Of a stretch of 40,819 nucleotides of DNA, positions 9,601 through 19,200 are shown in pieces. The stretch comes from an uncultured Comamonas sp. GTDB taxonomy: Bacteria; Pseudomonadota; Gammaproteobacteria; Burkholderiales; Burkholderiaceae_C. The stretch is from the NCBI GenBank assembly GCA_902175065.1, contig CABIIJ010000014.1, positions 1 through 40,819 on the forward strand. The letters run 5' to 3'. Below the pieces are notes generated by a model. That model was not told where the DNA came from and made no database searches. It saw only the letters and a list, made by a program, of their open reading frames with translations. The translations under genes were made by a program, and so were the position numbers. Every line of letters starts with the position of its first letter. Position 1 is the stretch's first letter.

Positions 9601-12600
9601 TTTGCGGGTGCATCGGACGTCGATTGAAGAACGTCAGGTTCAGCGTAAAGTCCGGCCAGCGTGCCCAACGCTCCAAGGTCCCGGCAAACAAGGTCATCAA
9701 CGCAGCCGACGGCGTTACCCCCCAGGACTGCCATTCCTGTTTCAACCTTCCCCAGCTTTCGCGGTCCAGTACCGCCTGATATGTCGTGAAGTTCGGCTGG
9801 CGGCCATCCAGATCGGATTCGGATAGCGGCAGCGTCGGTGCGGGCGGCAGGTCGGGCAGCAAATCCTGCCAGTAGCACCAGGATTTGAGCCATTCTTCGC
9901 TCTGGCGACGGGCCTGTTCGTCCAGCACGTAATCACGGAAGGTGATCTCCAAGGGTTCCAGGCTGCCGCCCCGATAAAACGCGGCCAGGTCGTCCATCAT
10001 CACCTTGAAGCTCTGCACATCAAACAGCAGCAGATCCAGGTTCATATGCAGTCGGTAGTGCTCACCATCGAGTTCGGTCGCGATCAGTTCGAACAGTGGC
10101 CAGCGATCCGCTGGCAGGACGCGGTAGGACAGTTCGTGCCGGGTCTTGGCCAGAATTCGTTCCCGCTCTTCGGCTGTCAGCGCAGAAAGGTTGCGGCGTT
10201 CGATCCGGTATTCGGGAACGTCCTCCAGAACCCGCTGCTGACCGTCATCACCAATCACCATGCGCAGCATGTCATGGCGGTGCACCAGCGCATTCCAGGC
10301 CTGTTCCAGGCGTTCCAGATCGAATTGATCCCGGTGCAGGTCCCACTCGAACAGCACATGGCAGGCCACGCCACCGTAGTCGATCAAGCTGGTACGGCCC
10401 ATCCAATAGGCATGCTGAATCGGCGTTAGCGGGAACGGTTGGAAGCGTCCCTGTGCATCGTGCTCCAGTTGTGCTGGCTGCGAGAGAATTCCAGGAGTTT
10501 GCGTCGATTGTGCGGCGATCAGGCGGCTCAGGCCGTCGATCGTCAGGTCCTGATAGGCTTGTGCGGCCTCGATACGCACACCCAGGCGGCGCTGAATCGT
10601 GCTGCTCAGTTCCAGAAACAGCAGAGAGTCCAGACCCAATTGCACCAAGTCGCGCTTGGGGGACAAGCGTGCGGGGTTGTCCAGCCGCAATTGCGCCGCA
10701 ATCTGCGCCGCCAGCCATTGCGCCACAGCGCCGGTATCGACCAGCTTGTCTGCTGGCAGATCCATGGCCAGGGCTTGCCCTGCTGTAGGGGCCTCCCTCG
10801 CTACTCGGGTGATGGGTTGCTGCGCTTGCTTCTGCGTCAAGCCCAGTAGTTGCTTGCGACGATCATCCAGATGCTCTGGCAGCACGCGCATCGCCAGACG
10901 ATAGGAAGCGCCTCGTGAGATAGCCTGTTCCAGGTGCCACAGTCCTTCGGCATCACTCAACACGCCCATGCCATCCTGGGCCAGCGCAGCCTGCAAACTT
11001 TCGTCCGCCGCACGGCCGCTCTCTCCCCAGGCTCCCCAAGCAATGGACGTGACCTGAATCGGGTTGCCACTCTGGGCCGCAGCCTCATAAGCCAGGCCAT
11101 CCAGATAGGCGCTTGCCAGTGCATGGCCTGCCTGGCCAGCACTGCCCAGGGCGGCCGCTGCTGAGGAGTACAGCAGCAGATAGGACTGTGCGCCGATGTC
11201 GCTCAGCCTGTCGTAAATGCGTCGCGCCGCATGGGCCTTGACCGCCAGCACCGGGGCCAGCCGATCAATACTCCAAGCCGATATCGGGCCATCATCCAGT
11301 ACCCCCGCAGCATGAATCACGCCCGCCACGCCGCCATCGGCCTGCAGATCGCTCAACACGGCGTCGAGCGCAGCAAGGTCGGCAACATCGCAGATCCGGC
11401 ACGTCAGCGTTGCACCATGGCATTGCTGCTGGTGCGCAATGAAATCGACAGCATCGTCATGCTCGCGAGGCGCGAGCAACGCAATCCGGCGTGCGCCGCG
11501 GCTGGCCAGCCATGCCGCACTCAATCGACCAAGGCCTCCCAAACCGCCTGTCACCACATGCCAGGCATCGCCTTGCAGGCTCCGTCCATCCAGTGCGGCG
11601 GCGGCATGACGATGCGATTGCAGCCGAGGCGTCAGGGCGTTCCCTTGGCGCACGGCAACCCATTGCGCATCGTTCGTTACGCTTTGCAAGCCGATGATCA
11701 GATCCTGCCAAGGCGCAGCGACGGCAAGATCAACTGCCACGATGGTGCGTCCCGCATTCTGAGCGGCCAGTTCAACGGCGGCAGTGCGTGCCAGACCCCA
11801 TGCGGCGTGGTGGACAGCATCGACGGGCTCGTCATCGTCCAACGCCCAGGCCGAGCGTGTCACCATCACGATACGGCCGTTTTGTTGATCGGCAAGCGTG
11901 CCAAGTACGGCGTTGACCACCGTTTCCAGACTGGCGGCGGTAGGCAACACCAGCAACACATCTTCGGCTTTGCCGTCCAGCGCAATGCCTGCCTGCGCCA
12001 GTTCCTCTGCCAAAGCCTCACCCGATTGCTGGGTCAGGCGGAAATTTCCCAGAGGTATCTCGCCTGAACTTCGGCCAATACGCTCCCAGCACCAGTCATA
12101 GTGGGTGTCCGGTGTTGCCAAAAGCATGGGCAGCCCACTGCCGTCATCCGAATGGTTGGCAGCAAAGTCTTGCCAGGCACCATCGGGGGTCAACAACGCC
12201 AATTCGATTTGTGCAGGCTGCATCAGCCTGGCCTGCCACTGCAGGCGCACCAGGCTCAACCATTCTGGCGCACGCGTGGGCACCTCGACGATCGGCACAT
12301 GCCTGCCATCGCCATGGCGGTGTGCCAATTCTCGGCATGCCGCGTCAACTCGATCCATCCATTCACGCTCCTGATCTGCGCAATCAGACCAGTCTGCGAG
12401 GTAGCAACCGTCGTTGGTGAGCGCCTGTCCCAGCAGACCGCTACCCAGTCGCATGGACGCGGCCTGGATGGTAGATGCGTCTGGGGCCGTCGCCAGAACG
12501 ATGTGCTCGCTCATGTCTGCCGTGGCTGTCCCATCCTCCGGCAGCCATTCGACCTGGGCGAACCCCGCGGCCAGGCACTGCTCACGCCAGTGAGCCGTGC

Positions 12601-15600
12601 TCAAGAACAGTTCGCCACCACGGGCTTGTTCATCATGCAGCGGCAGTACCAGCGGGCCAAAGACGAAATCAAACAGTCGCATGGGGCGAGTGATCTCGCG
12701 CATCAGCAGCTTGCCGCCTGGTTTGAGCAAGGGCAGCAAGTTCGTCAGCGTGTCGCCCACATGCTGCGTGGCATGGATGACGTTGGCCGCCACGATCAGA
12801 TCGAAATCACCCGCGGCGAAGCCTTGAGACGCCGCACTTTTCTGCAAGTCGAATTCCCGGAACTCGACGAAATCGAAGTTGGCGAACTTCTGTTCGGCGC
12901 GGCGGGTGAAGATTGGCGAGATATCCGTGAACACATAGTTCACACCTTTCTTGCCGGAAAGCGCAGGCAGCACCCAGGCGGTGGTGCCGCCGGTGCCGCC
13001 ACCCACTTCCAGTACCCGGTATGCCGGTTGCGGCTGACCCGGCTCCCCTCGGCTGCGTATCAGATCGGCAACCGCACCTGCAGCAATCTGGTTGAAGTAG
13101 CGTCCGAAGCTGAAATCCTGGTACAGCACTTCCACACCGCTGGATGCGCCTTCCGGGAAGATGATGGCCACGGGCTCAATCGCACCACTCATCATGTCGT
13201 ACAGGTTTGCACCCGCACGCTGCACAGTGTCGGCAATCACGTCCAAGCCTTCGCAATACCCCTTCAGTTCGTCGAGCAAGCGGTCATGGTCTGTGTGAGG
13301 TGCAGCGGCTAGCGTGGCGTAGCGGTCATCCTGCCGTTGCAGATAGCCATCCTCTGCGCAGGCATTGAGCAGTCTCGCCAGCAACTGCCGATGTCGTGGC
13401 AACAGGCGCCCGTCGCGCAGGATATCCAGCACCGTCACGCCCAGGTCGATGCGATCTCCCACACAACGCCGCACCAACCGATCAACGTAGATGGCATGCA
13501 GTTTGACAACGCAGCGGTACAGCGCTTCCAGGCGCGGCAGGTCCAGCGTTTGTGCTTCCTGCAACATCACACTGCGCGCTTTCGGCAGACTGGTGCTCGG
13601 CAGGAACTGCGGCGCGCTGCTTATCGTCGTTCCCGCAGCAGATGCATCGCGCCAGTAGCGCTGCAACTCAAAGGGATACAGTGGCGCACGGCACTTGCGG
13701 CCCGACCCACCCAATCGCTCAGGCCAGGGCAGATCGAGGCCGGCCACGAACAATTGCATCAAGGCTTGCCGCAGTGGGCGCTGTGCAGGTTGGTTGCGTC
13801 TGGCGCTGGCGATCCAGTGCGCGGCATTGCCCAACTCACGTTGCCCGATACCGGCCAGCGGTGCGTCCGGCCCCATTTCCAGGAACAGGCCAGCGCCGTC
13901 TTCCAGAGCCTTGTGCAGGCATTGGATGAAACGCACTGGACGGCGCATATGGTTCGGCCAGAAATCCGGCTGGTTCAACTGTGCCGCGTCCACCACATCG
14001 CCGGTCAGGCCCGAGATAAACGTGATCGTGCCAGCCTGTGCTTGCAAGCGGCTGGTGGCTTGCCCGAACTCATTCAGTATCGGGTCGAGCATCCGTGAAT
14101 GGGCCGCCCCAGTGACTATCAGCGGCTTGGTGCGGATATCCATGCTTTCCAGTTCAGCAGCCAGCTTTGCGATCAGGTCACGCTCGCCGGAAAACACCAG
14201 ATGCCGCTCGCCATTGCACGCTGCCAAGTCCAGCCCCAGGCGGGTGGCAACGGGCACGGCCAGGGCCTCGTCAGCAAACACCGAGAGCATCGCACCACCG
14301 CTGCATCTGTCCATCAATGCACCGCGCCTGCGCACCAGGGGCAAGACCTGTTCATGGGTGTAGAGTCCGGCCACGACCGCTGCCGCGAACTCACCGACCG
14401 AATGGCCCAGCACCATGTCTGGCATCAAACCTTGCGCCTGCCAATGCGCGGCCATCGCCAACTCGAAGGCCACGATGGCGGGTTGGGCGTACTCCATGCT
14501 CTGGAGCAAACCATCTACGGGCTCCAGCAATGCCTTGCGCAAGCCATCAGCGAATGTGTGGTCTTGAGCGTCGAAAACCGCCAGGCAACGGGCCAGACCT
14601 GCTGCAAATGCCGGTGAACTGTCATGCCAGGTTTTCGCCATACCTGGCCATTGGGAACCCTGGCCGGTAAACAACCACACCTGTCTGCCTGTCGCGCCAT
14701 GCCCGGTCTGAACCAGGATGTCGTCCTCACCTCCAGCAAAGGCATGCAGGGCTTCCACGGTTTCATCGCATACGGGCACAGCCAGGCGCCATGGCATGGT
14801 GAGCAGACGACTAGCCAACGCCGTGCGGGCCACATCAGCGGCAGGCTGCTCTTGCAACGCGGTCGCGAATGCACCCGCCAAGCGCTGCAAGGCCGCCTCA
14901 CTGTTGGCGCTCAACAGCAATACATCCTCGGTGCCGTGTTCTTTGTCGCCGTCAAGCCTGGATTGCTGTTGCAACTCTCGCGGCAAAGACGCCACGACCA
15001 TATGGCAGTTCGTGCCACCGATACCAAAGGACGAAACCCCAGCGACGCGCACCGGAGCCTCCCAGGGCTGGGCATCGTTGGGCACATAGAACGGTCCGCT
15101 CTCCAGATGCAATGCTGGATTGGCCTGGCTGAAATTCACGCAGGGAGGGATCGTGCCATGCTCGACCGCCAGCACCGCCTTGAGGAAACTGGCGATACCG
15201 GCCGCCGTATCCAGATGCCCCATGTTGCTTTTGACCGACCCCAGCGCGCAGGCTGGTCCCTGGTCAGGGGAGTGGAAGACGCCATGCAGTGCCTGCAATT
15301 CGATCGAATCGCCCAGAGGCGTGGCCGTGCCGTGGGCCTCGATCATGCCGATTTGCTGGCTGCGTACTCCGGCCAGACTCCAGGCATCGGCTATCACGTC
15401 GCGCTGCCCGAGTACGGACGGTGCGGTATAGCCAACTTTCTGGCTGCCATCGTTGTTGATGGCGCTGCCCAGCACCACTGCGGCGATCGGGTCACCATCG
15501 CGCAGGGCATCGGATAGGCGTCGAAGCACCACAGCCGCCACGCCATTGCCGCCATAAGTGCCCTGGGCCTGTGCATCGAAAGGCCGACAATGCCCATCTG

Positions 15601-16297
15601 GCGAGAAAATCATGCCCTGCTGGTACAGGTAGCCACTTACTTGCGGGAAGGACACGGCAACCCCACCTGCAATGGCCATGTCGCATTCGCCGGAGCGCAG
15701 GCTTTCGCAGGCCATATGAGTGGCCACGAGCGAGCTTGAGCATGCTGTCTGCACGGTCATGGCAGGACCGCGAAGGTCCAGCTTGTAGGCAGCCCTTGTC
15801 GCCACATAGTCCTTGTCGTTGCCCATCAGCGATTGAAGGCTGCGCACATGGGCCACTTCGGCGATATTGATGGCCTCACGCCCCGGATAAGTACTGATCC
15901 GGCCCGAGCCGAATACGCCAGTCTTGTGTGGCACTGCCTTGGGCGCATAGCCCGCGTGTTCAAGCGCGTGCCAGGCCATCTGCAGAAACAGGCGCTGTTG
16001 CGGGTCGATCAGTTCGGCTTCCTGGCGCGAATAACCAAACAGCTCTGCATCGAAAGCGTCAGCATCGGGCACCACGGTGCCGCGCGGCACATAGGCTGGA
16101 TCGTCGATGACGGATGCAGGAATGCCAGCATCCAGCAGTTCCTGGCGGGAGAATTGCCGATTGCACTCACGTCCGGCAACCAGATTGGCCCAATAGGCAT
16201 CGCTATCAGCGGCTTCAGGGAAGCGACTGGCATAGCCGATCACCGCGATTGGCTCGCAGTCCGGGTAATGATGATTCAAGAGTTCTTCAATATTCAC
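6599..16297 (-). CDS. irp1: Yersiniabactin-type PKS/NRPS megasynthase (HMWP1/Irp1-like)
   Basis: A 3232-residue synthase with the HMWP1 domain order. KS spans about 13-440 (active Cys186 in TACSSS, His322 in EAHGTA, His361 in NMGHLD). AT is about 540-850 (GHSVGE, Ser633). MT1 follows (LEVGGGTGG, 1096-1104), then KR (GGLGGLG, 1584-1590). The ACP has Ser1891. Cy3 is about 1955-2390 with DxxxxDxxS at D2088/D2093/S2096. MT2 follows (LEVGAGTGA, about 2650), then PCP (GGDS, Ser2926) and TE (GWSYG, Ser3050). It should add a dimethylated malonyl unit, reduce the keto group, add and cyclize a C-methylated cysteine, and release the product. The start is GTG and overlaps the irp2-like stop by four bases (GTGA). 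In KR the expected catalytic Tyr position is His1725 and the following Asn is Ser1729 (see findings). HMWP1 is about 3160 residues. Confidence 0.95.
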   Translation of the reverse strand: MNIEELLNHHYPDCEPIAVIGYASRFPEAADSDAYWANLVAGRECNRQFSRQELLDAGIPASVIDDPAYVPRGTVVPDADAFDAELFGYSRQEAELIDPQQRLFLQMAWHALEHAGYAPKAVPHKTGVFGSGRISTYPGREAINIAEVAHVRSLQSLMGNDKDYVATRAAYKLDLRGPAMTVQTACSSSLVATHMACESLRSGECDMAIAGGVAVSFPQVSGYLYQQGMIFSPDGHCRPFDAQAQGTYGGNGVAAVVLRRLSDALRDGDPIAAVVLGSAINNDGSQKVGYTAPSVLGQRDVIADAWSLAGVRSQQIGMIEAHGTATPLGDSIELQALHGVFHSPDQGPACALGSVKSNMGHLDTAAGIASFLKAVLAVEHGTIPPCVNFSQANPALHLESGPFYVPNDAQPWEAPVRVAGVSSFGIGGTNCHMVVASLPRELQQQSRLDGDKEHGTEDVLLLSANSEAALQRLAGAFATALQEQPAADVARTALASRLLTMPWRLAVPVCDETVEALHAFAGGEDDILVQTGHGATGRQVWLFTGQGSQWPGMAKTWHDSSPAFAAGLARCLAVFDAQDHTFADGLRKALLEPVDGLLQSMEYAQPAIVAFELAMAAHWQAQGLMPDMVLGHSVGEFAAAVVAGLYTHEQVLPLVRRRGALMDRCSGGAMLSVFADEALAVPVATRLGLDLAACNGERHLVFSGERDLIAKLAAELESMDIRTKPLIVTGAAHSRMLDPILNEFGQATSRLQAQAGTITFISGLTGDVVDAAQLNQPDFWPNHMRRPVRFIQCLHKALEDGAGLFLEMGPDAPLAGIGQRELGNAAHWIASARRNQPAQRPLRQALMQLFVAGLDLPWPERLGGSGRKCRAPLYPFELQRYWRDASAAGTTISSAPQFLPSTSLPKARSVMLQEAQTLDLPRLEALYRCVVKLHAIYVDRLVRRCVGDRIDLGVTVLDILRDGRLLPRHRQLLARLLNACAEDGYLQRQDDRYATLAAAPHTDHDRLLDELKGYCEGLDVIADTVQRAGANLYDMMSGAIEPVAIIFPEGASSGVEVLYQDFSFGRYFNQIAAGAVADLIRSRGEPGQPQPAYRVLEVGGGTGGTTAWVLPALSGKKGVNYVFTDISPIFTRRAEQKFANFDFVEFREFDLQKSAASQGFAAGDFDLIVAANVIHATQHVGDTLTNLLPLLKPGGKLLMREITRPMRLFDFVFGPLVLPLHDEQARGGELFLSTAHWREQCLAAGFAQVEWLPEDGTATADMSEHIVLATAPDASTIQAASMRLGSGLLGQALTNDGCYLADWSDCADQEREWMDRVDAACRELAHRHGDGRHVPIVEVPTRAPEWLSLVRLQWQARLMQPAQIELALLTPDGAWQDFAANHSDDGSGLPMLLATPDTHYDWCWERIGRSSGEIPLGNFRLTQQSGEALAEELAQAGIALDGKAEDVLLVLPTAASLETVVNAVLGTLADQQNGRIVMVTRSAWALDDDEPVDAVHHAAWGLARTAAVELAAQNAGRTIVAVDLAVAAPWQDLIIGLQSVTNDAQWVAVRQGNALTPRLQSHRHAAAALDGRSLQGDAWHVVTGGLGGLGRLSAAWLASRGARRIALLAPREHDDAVDFIAHQQQCHGATLTCRICDVADLAALDAVLSDLQADGGVAGVIHAAGVLDDGPISAWSIDRLAPVLAVKAHAARRIYDRLSDIGAQSYLLLYSSAAAALGSAGQAGHALASAYLDGLAYEAAAQSGNPIQVTSIAWGAWGESGRAADESLQAALAQDGMGVLSDAEGLWHLEQAISRGASYRLAMRVLPEHLDDRRKQLLGLTQKQAQQPITRVAREAPTAGQALAMDLPADKLVDTGAVAQWLAAQIAAQLRLDNPARLSPKRDLVQLGLDSLLFLELSSTIQRRLGVRIEAAQAYQDLTIDGLSRLIAAQSTQTPGILSQPAQLEHDAQGRFQPFPLTPIQHAYWMGRTSLIDYGGVACHVLFEWDLHRDQFDLERLEQAWNALVHRHDMLRMVIGDDGQQRVLEDVPEYRIERRNLSALTAEERERILAKTRHELSYRVLPADRWPLFELIATELDGEHYRLHMNLDLLLFDVQSFKVMMDDLAAFYRGGSLEPLEITFRDYVLDEQARRQSEEWLKSWCYWQDLLPDLPPAPTLPLSESDLDGRQPNFTTYQAVLDRESWGRLKQEWQSWGVTPSAALMTLFAGTLERWARWPDFTLNLTFFNRRPMHPQMSQLIGDFTSVLLVDFDLGDPSITLRQSIEHTQRRLRQHLAHSQVNGVELLREVGRIRGQSHQPLMPVVFTSMLGMTLDGLAIDQAMTSLLGDPVHVFTQTPQVWLDHQVMEIDGELVFSWYCMDEVLAEGTAQRMFEDFHEVLRAVALHPQRMELPGLLKLPEGMQEPQPFERHQWLADSTDSKVDLRDIEAVACQQAEVLQADVRQRDGTDSVLVKVVAAQHDYTLSRLPGRALGSLAELTGLDAAEQQLFDTVWDALETRALHGIARTLASHGLFVKERQTAELDAIYQRLKVLPQFERIVRQWLRALVQAGWLSQDGQSFMCLRPLGEMSAPPSMPSSAWGDTLADYLDRSMDRHAQLLQGACSALELFFVDDYAVTRALYAENPAVQCVARNVKYIVRALGQLDGTADRLRALEVGAGTGATTGAVLDALGNRLHSYHFTDVSSFFLDEARKRFAGRDELQYGIFDINQPVDYAQHPVEGYDLVVAAQVMHDASHVVRSLRRVGSLMKPGARLVLIEATHRDSLLQMASVGFIEGLGNYQDERVIDDRAMLDLAQWREVLQDGGFALELAWPESEASPIHQHVIVARLVRAAHVDCAAVEQALIRHFNGALPAVEVRQSERQNMFTPDLACASKGTATQPLDAAAPVVSVDAGGTPDEVLMNSVAQVWQTFLGRPVSPASDFFHSGGDSLIATRVIAQLNRIGVVGASLQALFAHRTLAAFCATLKGTRNKDMENVLVPLTQGTTDERLFVFHASDGGVASYMAFAQALDAQVWGLQAPEQINVDTLPALAAGYLRAMQAQIGTAPTTLVGWSYGAAVAAEVARILHGRGKAVRLVLIDPVYGADFAVADLSALMVMLSGEHKIVLPDNWDNLDESGRIEAFVTGAVQAGVINEAMPVDAARQWLTRLYRLLNLLAKHRVGPSVLVPIFWIEADRHPDHWKPAECEWADWKAHAQTLVVQATHWQLMEDESVAVPLGHQVQQWLSSQANRQEGEQ

Positions 16298-19200
16298 ACT
16301 ATGCTCCCACGCCGGCGTTGAGCCCGGGCCTTGCGTTGCGCCAACAGTTCGCGGCGTTCCTCGTTGATGCTGTCGGTGTCATTCGCCACATTCGAATGGC
16401 CGTGCAGGTGTGTCGCCAAGGCCAGCGGAGTGGCCTGGGCAAACAGATCGGTGACCAGCAGACCGTCGTGACCGACCTGGGTCAGATGCACATGCAACTG
16501 AACCAGCTTCAGAGAGGTAGCGCCTGCATCGAAGAAAGACTGGCGCGGCTGAATCGGACGCCCGACTACCATCTCGAAATGCCGGCATAACGCTTGCACC
16601 AGGGCGTCATCAGCCCGCAGCACCGCGGCCTCTGCCGGTGCTTCAGGTGCAGGTTGCGCGGGTGGCGATGAAGCAACCCTGGCGATGCCTTCCAAGCGAG
16701 GAACCAGCGTCTCCAGTGGTTGGCTCCACGCTGCATCGTCGGTCGCCAGCCGCTGTAGCAGTGCCACATAGCGATCAAACATGGTCTGAATCTGCTGCGG
16801 CTCGAACAGCTCCTGTACATAGTCCCAGTTGAAGCGCAGTTCGCCCTCGGACTCGTAAACCTGGTGGTCGAGCCAGACTTGTGGCGTATGTGACAGCCCC
16901 CAGCGCGGCTTCATCCAAGAGGCATGTGCCAGGAAGCGTTCCTGCTCGAAGCCCAGTGCGCTGGTGAACACCACAGGCATGGCCGCTGCCGCCTGTCCTG
17001 CCCGCTGGGCGAGTTGACGCATCACCTGAATGGCTGAAACGTCGCGATGCAAAAGGTCCTGGCGTAGGCGCTGTTGCAATCCATGGGCACTGCTGCGCCA
17101 ATCTGCAGCCGGTTGCCAGGCCAACAGCAACAAGGTCGTGAAGTCGCCCAGCACTTGTTCGATCTGGGGGTGCAGGGGCTGCCGATCAAAGAGCGTCAGG
17201 TTCAGGCACAGGTCGTCGCGTTCCGCCCAGGCCGATAAGGTTGCGGCATACGCAGAGAGCAACAGTGCCGAAGGGGTCAACCCCTCGGCCCGGGCGCGGG
17301 CCTTGAGCGCCCCCCACTGTGGAGCAGAGAGCCAGGCCGAGAGTCGCGCAAAATGCGGAATGCCCACGTCACCAGGCTCACAACGTAGTGGCAGGCGTGT
17401 GGCCGGTGGCAGGCTCTCCACGCGACGAGCCCAATACGCCACCGAGACCTCGTTCACCCTGCGCAGTCGCATGTGCTCCAGATAGTCCCGGAAGCCAATC
17501 TCCAGCGCCGGCAAGGCTTGTTCTGGGCTGGTGTAGAGCTGTTCCAGCTCAGCGAGCAGGATTTGCATGCTCAGTCCATCGAGCATCAGGTTGTCCAGGC
17601 ATACGAACAGGCTGGCCTTGGCTCCGCCATTCACCATGGCGGCCTGAATATCGAATACCGGCCAGCGCGATGGGTCGAGCACTTGCCGAGCCAATCGCTC
17701 GCGCAATGTCACGGTTTCATCATCATTCAGGTCGGCCACTGGGTGACATGGCAACTTGAAGTCCGGCACCTGTGGCAGCACCAGCTGCATACCGTCCTGC
17801 ACGATGGCCCGCAAAGTGTCATGCCGACTGACCAGCCGGTTTATGGCCCACTCGAAACGGGGAACGTCCAGGTCATCGACCTCGAACTCGACGAAGAAGT
17901 GCGAGCCGACCCCGCCCAGCGCAAAGCCCGGCTGACGTCCGACCAGATAGGCTTGCTGGACATCCGTCAGTGGGAAAGGCGTGTAGCGACTGGCTGGATC
18001 ATGGCGCAGGCCATGCGTTGCCAAGGTCTCGCCGCAGTGTACGGTTTCGGCAAATGCCGCCAGTGTCGGGAAGTCGAACAGGTCGCCCAGTCCTGCCGAG
18101 TAGCCACGCCGGCTCAATTCCCCGATCAGGCGAGTCGCCAGCAGGCTATCGCCGCCCAGGCGGAAGAAATGGCTGTCGCGGTAGAGACGTTCCACCTTCA
18201 GCAGGTCGCGCCACAGCGCAGCGATGGCCTGTTCCTTGTCGCCCAGTGGCAATGATCGCTCGGCCCCCACCTGAGAGGGAGATTGGCTGCAGCTTTCCAG
18301 CAAAGCGCGGTGGTCCACTTTGCCATTGGCGGTCAACGGCAAGGCATCCAGGAAGAACAGCCGTTGCGGCACCATGTAGCCTGGCAGCAGTCCTCGCAAT
18401 GCCTGGGCAAGCCTGTCGGCATCTGGGCTCAGAACATCTTGCGGTGCGCGCTCCACCAGGCATTGCACATCGCCCAGCAGCGTTTGGGCTTCGTTGTGCA
18501 TACCTTGTCTGCCGAGCAACTCCTGCCACCAATGGGTGTCGTGCAGTCGCCGGGCCAGACCACCATCAAGGCCATCTGCCAGCAACTCACTGGAGACCAG
18601 TGCCAGACGGGAGACCTGATGCAATTCCTGGACGAAAACCAGAGCCGCAGGTGCAGCCAAGGCCAGCACCGCCTGTACGCCGGCATCCCCCAGCCGGTGC
18701 AAGGCATTGTTGGCCCAGACCAGATCGGCCTGGTGCAATTGTTCTTGCGGCACGTCGGCATGCCAACGCCGACTATCTGCATGCGAGTAATGCTGCAATC
18801 TTTCCGCGGCGCGAAGCACCATCTCCGGCGATTCGTCCCAGGCGGTGTATGCCACATCCGAGACCGTCAGGTGCTGGAGCAACTGTGCCGCAGCCAGACC
18901 GCTGCGAGCACCCACTTCATGCAGCCTTACCGGGCGGCCCAATGTTTTTGCCAGGGACTGTATCGTGGTCGCCAGTATTCTGATGGCTTCCTGCGTTCCT
19001 GGCACACGCAGCAGCAACTGCTCCGGTGCCCAGAACGGATGGTTCAGCAGCGTCTGGGCAGGCCGTTCGCCCCGCAGGATCTGGGCGAGCGCAGCATGGT
19101 GCGTCAACAACATGTTGGCGGCTTCCCGCAACGGGTGCTCGCCAGACGGCTGCCAGACAGGCGGCACAGGCTCCACCAATGTGTAGCCGCCATCGGCCAG

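Noticed and set aside
12101-13312. Plus-strand 403-codon open frame opposite irp1
   Set aside because: It is antisense to the MT region of the synthase; composition is that of a shadow frame and no family resemblance was seen.
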